Positions 32,004 to 39,928 of a stretch of 41,904 nt of DNA are shown here, in pieces. Each line of letters opens with the position of its first letter. Within the stretch, counting starts at the first letter, position 1. The notes beneath the pieces were generated by a model, which searched no databases, was not told the origin of the DNA, and saw only the letters and a program-made list of their open reading frames with translations. Made by a program: the position numbers and the translations under genes. The stretch comes from a virus: the IMG/VR virus record IMGVR_UViG_3300027728_000026, positions 1 through 41,904 of that record; one strand, given 5' to 3'.

Positions 32004-34271
32004 TTATTCTATAATTATATTGTCCCCACCTTCGGTTACCAAGAAATCATCATTTTCTGTTAATAAAGTATCGTTAATAATTGGTACTAAGGTCGTTGTC
32101 GTTGTTGTTGGATTTATGGTTGTTGTTGTATCAATAATTTGAAATGTGAAATCATCTGGTTCACAAACAATTGTTGTGCAATCAGGACAATCAGGATTAA
32201 ACATCCTAAATGTATTCTTTAACAAACCAAAATTATGTTTAACTTCTGGCGCCGACAATGGAGTTACATACATTCTGAATTGAGATATTCCACCCTCAAA
32301 TGTTCCCGCAAAATTCTGTTCAATCAATATGTTTGTATTCAAACCACTCAATGTTGTTCCACTCAAATCATTATTTGGAAAACATTCTGGGTCTTGAACA
32401 TACAATCCCCCAGTCATTGAAGAAAATGTTAAATTCTCTCTCAATCCTTGAGTTCCACCACCCCAAGATATATTAAATGGAACACCAACTTGTTTTTCCT
32501 TATCAGTATTCAATCCCCTTGGAATAATTTCTTCAAAATCCTCAATAGTATCAATTAACTTTCCATTAACATAAATCTTTAATCTCCCCTTTCTATATTT
32601 TCCATTCTTTAACCACAATTCATTTAAATTAATAATATCAACTTTCAAAATCTCATCACCCCTTGTATATGGTGGTGCAATCAATGATGCTGAATTATTC
32701 GCTAATCCCTCTAATGTTTTATTCTCAACAATATCTCCCAATCCACCTTTCCAATATAAATCACACTCATCTAAGAAATTATATCTTTCCCAAACAACAT
32801 TAACTTGAAACCAATGTTCCAAATTCAACCAAGCGGGATTAATTTTTTGACAATCAGGATAAATTGGTGGTGTACATATCTCAGTTATGGTATAACCTGT
32901 TGTATAAGTTATCCCAGTCGCACAAGTTCCAGTTGTTTCACAACCTCCAGTAAATCTTAAAAATCTAATACCAATACCTGGATTCTTGGGGTCGCCACAT
33001 AACTTAAACGCTAACGCATTGCTAAGAGTATCTAGTAATGGATTCTTCTCACAAGTATCCTCAATTGAAGTAAAACCAGTTGATGAGCAATCATCACAAT
33101 CTTTACACTCGACACAATCAGTACAAGTTGGAGTACAAGTTGTCTGAGGCGGGAATGGGTCACAAGATGGTGTTGGACTTGGTGTAGGTGTTGGAGTTGG
33201 GGTTAATGGAATAATAGTCCCACAAGTATGAGTTTGACATTCCCACCCACAAGTTTGACAAGGAATATCATTACAATCACAACCACAAGTTAATTTTATA
33301 TTTTTATCCCCACCACATTTATCACAACCATAATTAATATGAGGGTCGTGAGCACCATTAATAGAACGAGGGGAATAAACATAGATACATCTACTCTTAA
33401 TATTCTCATCACAACAAGCACAAGTTGATAACGTTGTAAGTCCTGATGTTATTCTAGTATAACCTGTATTACATCTTGGACTACCATCAGCGTGATGATA
33501 AAATTTATTCTCAGCCCTTGTTCCAATATAAAAGAATATGTTTTTATTGTTGGGATATATTTCATTCAGTGTTGTTTCACCAGTTGTACCAGAATATTCA
33601 TTAACCAACCTTGGTTTTAATAACATCTCAACAGCCCAACCCTTATTCATTCTCTCAGGGAATATTTCATAATCATAACCAAATAACTTATAAAACCCTT
33701 GATAAAACCCACCATATAATTCGTGATATCTACCCTCAAATGGACTAGACTTACTTACAACCTCATATAATACATTTTTATTAAATCCTGAGAATCTAAC
33801 ATTAGAAGATGTAAACCCAGTAACTTGATGTAACTTTAATCGTCTATCAAAATATAATCTATTGAATTTTAAACTATTTGGTAATAATCCTTCCGTAAAA
33901 ACAATTGTTTCACCAGTCATACTACTAACCAACCCATTGTCAATACCGGTTAACCCAATGTCACAAGATGAACCTGACAACTCACAACTTAAAATTTCTT
34001 CCTTTGGATTATAGTAATTTTGAGAAACAAATATATTGTTAAAATTATAATTCTTATAGATTAATGGCATGTTCTGAACCGATACGGGGTTGTTAATGTC
34101 AAAGTTAAATGGCAATCTGTTACCAAATGTTTGAGCAATTAAATATGGGGAAAAAACAACCTCTTGATTGAAATTCAATTCATCAGAAGTTAAAGACATA
34201 TCAAAAGACTCCAAACTCAATTGGAGGATATTATTATTGGATACAAATTGTCTTATATTTTGATAGGACAT
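32004..34271 (-). CDS. Large Cys-rich tail protein with LamG-like domain
   Basis: A 755-residue protein. Residues 1-260 are beta-rich. Residues about 262-407 hold roughly 22 Cys in CxxC and CxC pairs, interrupted by a short Pro-Thr linker (TPTPTPTPSPTPSC). Residues 440-690 resemble a LamG/concanavalin domain (WFQVNVVWERYNFLDECDLY, LKIYVNGKLIDTIEDFEEII, QFRMYVTPLSAPEVKHNFG). The tail has TTTTINPTTTTTTLVP. The Cys pairs suggest disulfides or bound metal. Probably a baseplate-proximal or host-adhesion protein and the first gene of the minus fibre operon, read from the palindromic promoter. Confidence 0.6.
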   Translation of the reverse strand: MSYQNIRQFVSNNNILQLSLESFDMSLTSDELNFNQEVVFSPYLIAQTFGNRLPFNFDINNPVSVQNMPLIYKNYNFNNIFVSQNYYNPKEEILSCELSGSSCDIGLTGIDNGLVSSMTGETIVFTEGLLPNSLKFNRLYFDRRLKLHQVTGFTSSNVRFSGFNKNVLYEVVSKSSPFEGRYHELYGGFYQGFYKLFGYDYEIFPERMNKGWAVEMLLKPRLVNEYSGTTGETTLNEIYPNNKNIFFYIGTRAENKFYHHADGSPRCNTGYTRITSGLTTLSTCACCDENIKSRCIYVYSPRSINGAHDPHINYGCDKCGGDKNIKLTCGCDCNDIPCQTCGWECQTHTCGTIIPLTPTPTPTPSPTPSCDPFPPQTTCTPTCTDCVECKDCDDCSSTGFTSIEDTCEKNPLLDTLSNALAFKLCGDPKNPGIGIRFLRFTGGCETTGTCATGITYTTGYTITEICTPPIYPDCQKINPAWLNLEHWFQVNVVWERYNFLDECDLYWKGGLGDIVENKTLEGLANNSASLIAPPYTRGDEILKVDIINLNELWLKNGKYRKGRLKIYVNGKLIDTIEDFEEIIPRGLNTDKEKQVGVPFNISWGGGTQGLRENLTFSSMTGGLYVQDPECFPNNDLSGTTLSGLNTNILIEQNFAGTFEGGISQFRMYVTPLSAPEVKHNFGLLKNTFRMFNPDCPDCTTIVCEPDDFTFQIIDTTTTINPTTTTTTLVPIINDTLLTENDDFLVTEGGDNIIIE
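33165..33210. repeat. Pro-Thr-coding GGTGTTGGT-type repeat
   Basis: Shortest Pro-Thr tract, inside the Cys-rich segment of the 755-residue protein. Confidence 0.75.
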
Positions 34272-34282
34272 CTTTTTTTATG

Positions 34283-34309
34283 ATAAATACTCTGAAACGA
34301 AGTATTTAT
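34283..34309. promoter_or_regulatory. Divergent palindromic promoter (9-bp arms, 9-nt spacer)
   Basis: ATAAATACT at 34283-34291 and AGTATTTAT at 34301-34309, with 9 nt between. Each arm lies 11-12 nt from a divergent start codon (34271 minus, 34322 plus). The whole 50-nt intergenic region is this element plus A/T-rich leaders. Confidence 0.65.
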
Positions 34310-34321
34310 TAAGAAAATTTA

Positions 34322-35176
34322 ATGATGAATAAATTCAGTAAAGAATACTTTAATGACAATTGTTATTTTCTTATAGAAGGAAATGGGAATGACTTTGTAT
34401 TAAGTTATTCTGTTTATGGTACTATATCAGAGTCAAAGAAGAATGAGGGGAAGAAAAAATTTAATAAGAAAAGTTATAACAAAATAAAAAAAGTAATTGA
34501 CAAACATATTAATTCAAAAAACAAATCATCAAAAAAAGAAATTGAAACTGATTTGGATTCCGTTGAACTTGATGAATATGTTGATTCTGATGGAACATTA
34601 TTATCATCTAAGACACCCATATATAATATGTGGACACACCCCAAGAAAACTACTGACCAAATTGTTCCTGCAACTAGGATGCCTGGTTATTCAATATTAA
34701 GAGGTTATCGTGTTTATTATGGTGAAGGTGAAGAGAAAGATGGTAATTTGATTGACGAAATAGATATGTCAGATGCTTTTGGTTATGACGAAACAAAAAA
34801 CAAAGATTTTAATGCCACATTAAAAATATTCAAAAAAATGGGGGTTGAAGACCCTGAAGAAAGATTAGATAGGGCAAAGAAATTTGGAAAACTACCCAAT
34901 CAAAAAGTTATGAAAACCAAAACAGGAAAAAAGGTTTTAAAACAAAGATTGGTTGAAAAAGAATATCTTGATGAAATCAAAAAACAAAGAATGATTAAAA
35001 TGGTTGAGGATATCCTTGCAAAGAAAGGAGGTGACCACGAAATTATGGAAAAAGAAAATGAAGAGGGTGGGTTAAATAAAATTATAACCAAGAACTTAGA
35101 AGCGATTAAAAACTTGGCAAAGAAAGAAGGAATAAGTATTAATAAACTAATTAATATTCTAAAAAAAGGTGAATAA
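34322..35176 (+). CDS. Unknown charged protein, possible scaffold or core protein
   Basis: A 284-residue protein, strongly charged with a helical second half (KKVLKQRLVEKEYLDEIKKQ ...). The N-terminus contains FLIEGN, an (L/I)xE|G site. The composition and place as first of a five-gene plus operon suit a capsid core or internal head protein. No known domain can be seen. Its end overlaps the next start by 8 nt. Alternative start at the second ATG (34325). Confidence 0.5.
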   Translation: MMNKFSKEYFNDNCYFLIEGNGNDFVLSYSVYGTISESKKNEGKKKFNKKSYNKIKKVIDKHINSKNKSSKKEIETDLDSVELDEYVDSDGTLLSSKTPIYNMWTHPKKTTDQIVPATRMPGYSILRGYRVYYGEGEEKDGNLIDEIDMSDAFGYDETKNKDFNATLKIFKKMGVEDPEERLDRAKKFGKLPNQKVMKTKTGKKVLKQRLVEKEYLDEIKKQRMIKMVEDILAKKGGDHEIMEKENEEGGLNKIITKNLEAIKNLAKKEGISINKLINILKKGE

Positions 35177-35642
35177 GGATTTATACGGAGAAAGAGTTGA
35201 GTTACCAGAACAAATCGTTGTTTATTTAAAACAATGTAGCGACTCTATCCCCAATGCTAATGATAAAACCGAAGGTTATAGAAGAAATAAAGAATTAAGG
35301 GATTCTGGATTTGTAACTTATCAACAATTAAAAAGAATGAAAAATTTCTTTGATAGTTATAATGGAGATAAAACTGATATGCCTTTTATATTAAATGGGG
35401 CGGATTATGTTAAAACTTGGGTTGACAATACATTAACATCAATGAGGGACAATGTTTATATGTCAAAAGATATTAAATCAACCGTCCTCCCAAACCAATT
35501 TATCCAACCCCACCAAAAAAATGTAAATTTATCATATGATAATAGACCGAGTCAACAACATAAAGACACTCTATCTACTTATGATTTAAGAGTGACAGAA
35601 AGTCTAAAAAGAATAAACGAAATAATAAAAACAATAATTTAA
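35169..35642 (+). CDS. Unknown protein in virion-like operon
   Basis: A 157-residue protein with a GTG start at 35169, overlapping the previous stop by 8 nt. The overlap supports this start, since no ATG appears before residue 57. Contains a basic helix region (YRRNKELRDSGFVTYQQLKR) and a Gln/Pro-rich stretch. Function unknown. Co-transcribed with its neighbours. Confidence 0.5.
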   Translation: MNKDLYGERVELPEQIVVYLKQCSDSIPNANDKTEGYRRNKELRDSGFVTYQQLKRMKNFFDSYNGDKTDMPFILNGADYVKTWVDNTLTSMRDNVYMSKDIKSTVLPNQFIQPHQKNVNLSYDNRPSQQHKDTLSTYDLRVTESLKRINEIIKTII

Positions 35643-35643
35643 T

Positions 35644-35940
35644 ATGCCAGTTACAGAACCATTAAATTTTGACCAACCAAGTAATGAACTTTCTAGTATT
35701 GCTGATATTGAAAGAAGAAAACTTTTACCAAAAAACGATTATACAAAAACATCATTTGAATACTCAACAGTTAATCCTAACGCATTGGCCGATGGTGATG
35801 GACAAGGTAAAGGAACTGGAGACTTCTTGGATGTTTATAACCAAGCCGCAGGGGCAATACAAGATATCGTTGAAAGACGTACTCAAAAAGTAATCAATGA
35901 ATACCAACCAGACAAACCTTATACAACACCAAGTGCATAA
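35644..35940 (+). CDS. Small unknown protein in virion-like operon
   Basis: A 98-residue protein (MPVTEPLNFDQPSNELSSIA ...). Its stop shares a base with the next ATG (TAATG). Acidic, Gln/Asn-rich, no recognised motif. Its tight packing with scaffold-like neighbours is the only clue. Confidence 0.45.
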   Translation: MPVTEPLNFDQPSNELSSIADIERRKLLPKNDYTKTSFEYSTVNPNALADGDGQGKGTGDFLDVYNQAAGAIQDIVERRTQKVINEYQPDKPYTTPSA

Positions 35941-36329
35941 TGAAACTTTACAACATAACTAAATCTCTTATCTTAGAAATGGCTTCAATTGACAGTGTCA
36001 TTGATGCCATCAAAAAGAAAAATAGGATTATCATCTACTATGATGGTGATGAACCAGGAGGTCGTGGATTACGTGAAATTGAACCAGTTTGTTTTGGTTA
36101 TAGTAAAGCAGGTAATCCAGTGTTAAGAGCTTGGGACATTGAAGGTTCATCTCATAGAGATTATATTGGTAAAAAACCTCTCCCAAGTTGGAGATTGTTT
36201 AGATTAGATAAAGTATTATCTTTTAGACCATCTGGGGAGAAATTTGATACACCTAGACCAAACTATAATACAAGTGGTGATAAAGGTATGAGTAGAGTAA
36301 TAATAAACACAAAATTTGATACAATTTAA
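35940..36329 (+). CDS. Small WYL-domain-like protein with targeting-like N-terminus
   Basis: A 129-residue protein. After MKLYNITKSLILEMAS it has AIKKKNRIIIYYDGDEPGGR, REIEPVCFGYSKAGNPVLRA and SWRLFRLDKVLSFRPSGEKF, the strand order and I-x-Y-Y-D-G ... R-x-I-x-P ... R-L-x-L-D-K pattern of WYL domains. WYL domains bind ligands or nucleic acid and are usually attached to HTH regulators or defence proteins. Here the domain is alone. The N-terminal SLILE segment resembles other candidate targeting segments in the window. Confidence 0.6.
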   Translation: MKLYNITKSLILEMASIDSVIDAIKKKNRIIIYYDGDEPGGRGLREIEPVCFGYSKAGNPVLRAWDIEGSSHRDYIGKKPLPSWRLFRLDKVLSFRPSGEKFDTPRPNYNTSGDKGMSRVIINTKFDTI

Positions 36330-36332
36330 AAT

Positions 36333-36929
36333 ATGGCAAAAGAAGATGAATTAATGAGGAAACTTATGATTTCCAAAAAAATAATGGATGCCCACAATAC
36401 AACACCAAGAGGTCAAGTTAGTGGTAATTATCCAAGTACACCTGAATTACAAGAATTCCAAGTACCACAAGCAAATTATAATATACCTCAAGATATTATG
36501 ATGGAATCATCCGTACAACAACAACCACAAAAATTTGCCAATTCAAAAGACAGAATATTATCATCAAAACTTCCCAATGAAATTAAACGTCTTATGATTG
36601 AACATCCTATTCAACAACCAAGTAGTATGGGTGGAGGTTCAGTATTGAGTAATGAATTGGTTGAGAAAGCAGCAAGACTTATGAAGAATGATGTTGCCAA
36701 TAATGCGAATCCATACCAACCAAAAAAACAATCAATACAAGAATATTCAAGACCACAAGATACAAACTCAAGTTTAGACAGAGATACACTTAAAGAAGTT
36801 ATTAAGGAAGTTTTAAGTGAAAATGGTTTGTTGGTTGAAAGTACATCCAAATCAAATGATATGTTCCAATTTAGAGTAGGAAGTCATATCTTTGAAGGTA
36901 AAGTAACCAAAATTAAAAAAGTACGTTAA
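36333..36929 (+). CDS. Unknown Gln/Asn-rich protein, possible scaffold
   Basis: A 198-residue protein. The N-terminal half is Gln/Asn-rich and low-complexity. The C-terminus has TLKEVIKEVLSENGLLVEST, with an (L/I)xE|S site, and a basic strand end (FRVGSHIFEGKVTKIKKVR). The amphipathic, cleavable-looking segment fits prohead core proteins, but no homology is evident to me. Last gene of the operon, with a terminator 23 nt later. Confidence 0.5.
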   Translation: MAKEDELMRKLMISKKIMDAHNTTPRGQVSGNYPSTPELQEFQVPQANYNIPQDIMMESSVQQQPQKFANSKDRILSSKLPNEIKRLMIEHPIQQPSSMGGGSVLSNELVEKAARLMKNDVANNANPYQPKKQSIQEYSRPQDTNSSLDRDTLKEVIKEVLSENGLLVESTSKSNDMFQFRVGSHIFEGKVTKIKKVR

Positions 36930-36951
36930 TCTAACTATAATTTATCTTATT

Positions 36952-36998
36952 CCCCACATCCCCTGAAGAAATTCAAGTTGTGGGGTTTCGTTTTTTTA
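36952..36998 (+). terminator. Rho-independent terminator
   Basis: Stem CCCCACA (36952-36958) with TGTGGGG (36979-36985), with an inner TGAA/TTCA stem, followed by TTTCGTTTTTTT. Ends the five-gene operon. Confidence 0.88.
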
Positions 36999-37037
36999 AT
37001 TATTTTACTAACCCTTTAGACAATACTGATGTTGGGT

Positions 37038-37045
37038 ATATTTAT
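37038..37045 (+). promoter_or_regulatory. RTATTTAT promoter-like element (ATATTTAT)
   Basis: TATATTTATAATAAAAAC, 14 nt before the VSR-type endonuclease ATG and soon after a terminator. Confidence 0.55.
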
Positions 37046-37059
37046 AATAAAAACTAAAT

Positions 37060-37965
37060 ATGAAAGAAGAAATAATTAAATTGATTATTACCGAATATAA
37101 AAAAGGTTTGGGTTCTACAACCATATCAAAAAAATACAATATCCCAAAACAAAAAATATTAAAGGTAATTAAAGATAAAAATTTAACAAGAATTAAAGAT
37201 AGGTGTAAAAAATTGAATATAATACAAGAGGGCGAGTATTTTAAAACTGAAAAGATTTGTCCAATATGTAATACAAAAACATTTATAAAAACTAAAGAAA
37301 GTACCACAACTTGTAGAAATTATTATAATGCGATAAAAAGAGGTGGAAATTGTAAAAAATGTAGTTTGGAATTACAAAAAGGTGAGGGTAATCCATTTTT
37401 CGGAAAAAAACATTCGGATAAAACAAAATCAACAATATCAAAAAATAGAAAAGGAAAAGCTATTGGTGAAAACAATTCTATGTCAAAGTATGAACATAGA
37501 AAAAAATTATCCGATAGTTTAAAAAAAAGTTGGGAGAGTGGTAAGTTAGAGGAAACAAGGAAGAAGATGAGTGAAGTATTAAAAAGCACGAGAAGAAGTG
37601 GTAAAATTAAATCGGTGAACAAATCTAAAAAAGAAACTGAAATCTGTAATGATATAAAAAAAATGGGTTATAAAGTTCAGTCTTCTTACAAAGTTGACAC
37701 AAAAATATGTGATGTATTCATACCAAAACTAAATTTGATTATTGAATATTTTGGAGATTATTGGCATTGTAATCCTAACAAATATTCAGCCGAATATATT
37801 AATAAAAAAAAGAATCTTACAGCAAAAGAAATTTGGGAATATGATACCTCAAAACTTGAATTAATCAAAAGTTATGGTTATAATTTGGAAGTAATTTGGG
37901 AGAGTGAACTCAAATTAAATAATGATAAATTATTAAACATAATTAAAAAATATGATACAAAATGA
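37060..37965 (+). CDS. VSR-type homing endonuclease with NUMOD-like and zinc motifs
   Basis: A 301-residue protein. Residues 1-45 form a basic helix-turn-helix (GSTTISKKYNIPKQKIL). A zinc ribbon is made by CPICNTK (67-73) and CKKC (98-101). GEGNPFFGKKHSDKTKSTIS near 108 is NUMOD3-like. The C-terminal nuclease has D218 and E229 around VFIPKLNLIIEYFGDYWHCN (also D233, W235, H236), as in VSR-type PD-(D/E)XK homing enzymes. Intact, unlike the copy at 3175-3638. It overlaps the interrupted glycosyltransferase by 14 nt, a probable recent insertion point. Confidence 0.85.
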   Translation: MKEEIIKLIITEYKKGLGSTTISKKYNIPKQKILKVIKDKNLTRIKDRCKKLNIIQEGEYFKTEKICPICNTKTFIKTKESTTTCRNYYNAIKRGGNCKKCSLELQKGEGNPFFGKKHSDKTKSTISKNRKGKAIGENNSMSKYEHRKKLSDSLKKSWESGKLEETRKKMSEVLKSTRRSGKIKSVNKSKKETEICNDIKKMGYKVQSSYKVDTKICDVFIPKLNLIIEYFGDYWHCNPNKYSAEYINKKKNLTAKEIWEYDTSKLELIKSYGYNLEVIWESELKLNNDKLLNIIKKYDTK

Positions 37966-39208
37966 TAATCAACCTCGGTTGGATCACAGAGAGAGAATAA
38001 GAGTACTTGTTCTGCCCTCAGATACAACCGGGGTTGGCTGAGGTAAATTCCGAAGCGTAGACCCCCATGTAATGTTACAAAATATGTATCCAGATGATTT
38101 TCATGTGGACATAGATTACCAACCAAGGATTAATGATGTTAATTATTGGAAACAATATCAGATTGTTCATGTACATAGAAACATTGGACAATCATATGAA
38201 CAAACCCCAACCATAATCAATTTCTTAAAATCAATAGGCATTATTGTTGTTGTTGATTTGGATGACTATTGGTTACCAGGAAAGGAACACCCAATACACA
38301 CCTTGATTGTTCAAGACAAAATCCACGAAAAGATTATGGCGAACTTGAAGGTAGCCAGTTATGTTATTACAACAACAAACATCTTTGCCGATGAGATTAG
38401 AAAATTAAATAGGAATGTTGTTATATTACCCAATGCCATCAATCCTGACGAATTACAATTCAAACAACCAAACGAAGAATCGAATAGAGTTAGAGTTGGA
38501 TGGTTGGGTGGATCGTCACACTTTCACGACTTAAAATTACTACAAGGTTTTGTTGGAAAGAATAGTGGATTACAAGACAAACTCCAATATGTTTTATGTG
38601 GATTTGATATTAGAGGAACTGTAACTGAAATCAATCAACAAACTGGGGAAAGGAAACAAAGAAACATTAAACCTGAAGAAACTGTATGGTCTCGTTATGA
38701 GGAAATCTTTACTAACAATTATAGTATTATCCCCCCTGACTACCATAAGTTCTTAATGACCTTTAAAGAAGAAGAATATCCTAACGAAAAAGATTTTGGT
38801 TATAGAAGGGTGTGGACAAAACATATTAACACATACGCTACAAATTATTCAAAGTTTGATATATCTTTGGCTCCAATCAAAAACCACATCTTTAATAGGG
38901 TTAAATCACAATTAAAAGTTATTGAAGCTGGATTTTATAAAAAAGCAATAATAGCATCTGAAGTTGGTCCCTATACAATTGACTTGAAACATTCAATGGA
39001 ATTTGGTAAGTTTGTTGATGGAAATGCCTTGTTGGTTAAAGAAGAAAGAAATCATAGTGATTGGGCTAAACACATTAAAACTTTAGCATACAATCCAAAT
39101 ATGGTTATTGATTTGGGTGAAAGATTATATGAGTCAGTTAAGGACAAATATGATTTGAGAAACGTAACTAGAGATAGGGCATCATGGTATAAATCACTAA
39201 TAAAATAA
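37952..39208 (+). CDS. GT-B glycosyltransferase interrupted by an in-frame TGA
   Basis: An upstream frame from the ATG at 37952 (MIQNDNQPRLDHRERIRVLV) continues in phase through a TGA at 38039-38041 into the frame usually called from 38072. On both sides the text fits one glycosyltransferase start: LVLPSDTTGVG, stop, GKFRSVDPHVMLQNMYPDDF. The rest (378 residues from 38072) shows a GT4-like layout with WLGGSSHFHDL, QYVLCGFD, DISLAPIKNH and KVIEAGFYKKAIIASEVGP. A GC-rich hairpin (38016-38043) encloses the stop. The 14-nt overlap with the endonuclease gene suggests an insertion event. Either a nonsense mutation, readthrough, or a six-nt bypass from one Gly codon to the next. Confidence 0.72.
38016..38043 (+). 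promoter_or_regulatory. GC-rich hairpin at the in-frame TGA
   Basis: CCTCAG (38016-38021) pairs with CTGAGG (38038-38043), with an inner CAACC/GGTTG stem. The TGA lies in the 3' arm, directly between GGC and GGT glycine codons. Confidence 0.5.
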
Positions 39209-39214
39209 TAATAT

Positions 39215-39928
39215 ATGTTAATCAAACAACCCCTCACCAAGATTTTATTTATGGATATTGAAACCGTTGGATGTTGTCCAAACTATGATGTTTGTTCAAA
39301 TTTAAATCCAACGGTATCAGAACAATTTGACAAATACTTTGATTGGTTTTTAAAAAGATTTCCTGAAGACGAATTAGTTGGGGAGGATATTAAGAATTAT
39401 GTTTTTACCAAAAGAACGGCATTAGTGCCGGAGTTTGCAAAGATTGTTTGTGTTAGTTTTGCCTTTGTCTTAGATGATGGTTCAGTTAGAAAACAAACCT
39501 TCTCTGACGAGGACGAATTCAAATTGTTAAAGAATGTCCAAGGATTATTAAATAAGGTTGGGAAATTGGATTTTTGGTTATGTGGTCATAACTTAAAGAA
39601 CTTTGATATTCCAATGTTAGCAAAACGTATGATTGTTAATGGTTTGATTCCACCAACAATGTTACCAACCTATGATACCAAACCTTGGGACATTAAAGCA
39701 ATTGACACCAAAGAGATTTGGCAATATGGCGCATATACCTCCATTGGATCGTTGGATTTGTTATGTTCAAGCTTGGGTATTCAGACACCAAAAGATGGTG
39801 AGGTGGTTGGAGAAAAAGTTCATAACGAGTATTGGGAAAAACAAAACTTGAAAGGTATTTCCGAATATTGTGAAAAAGATGTAAATGTATTAATAGAAAT
39901 AATTAAAAAATTAAAAGAATTACAATGA
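39215..39928 (+). CDS. DnaQ-like 3'-5' exonuclease
   Basis: A 237-residue protein. Motif I is LFMDIETVG (DxE), motif II is CGHNLKNFDIPML (N-x-x-F-D), and the late Y-C-E-K-D-V (EYCEKDVNVLI) is motif III. The sequence resembles the stand-alone PolB-exonuclease-like family. It probably trims or degrades DNA 3' ends in replication or repair. Its stop overlaps the dUTPase ATG (ATGA), so the two nucleotide-metabolism genes are co-translated. Confidence 0.82.
   Translation: MLIKQPLTKILFMDIETVGCCPNYDVCSNLNPTVSEQFDKYFDWFLKRFPEDELVGEDIKNYVFTKRTALVPEFAKIVCVSFAFVLDDGSVRKQTFSDEDEFKLLKNVQGLLNKVGKLDFWLCGHNLKNFDIPMLAKRMIVNGLIPPTMLPTYDTKPWDIKAIDTKEIWQYGAYTSIGSLDLLCSSLGIQTPKDGEVVGEKVHNEYWEKQNLKGISEYCEKDVNVLIEIIKKLKELQ

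Noticed and set aside
36611-37622. Minus-strand ORFs across the scaffold-like and endonuclease genes
   Set aside because: They are hydrophobic shadow frames opposite well-supported plus-strand genes, with no sensible domain.
38016-38043. Selenocysteine insertion signal at the TGA
   Set aside because: Bacterial SECIS hairpins lie just downstream of the UGA. Here the TGA is inside the 3' arm, and no selenocysteine is expected in this glycosyltransferase region.
37952-39208. TGA read as tryptophan throughout the genome
   Set aside because: Long genes such as DNA polymerase (933 codons) and the sheath (1113 codons) use TGG for Trp and contain no in-frame TGA. Several genes (helicase, exonuclease, dUTPase) end in TGA.
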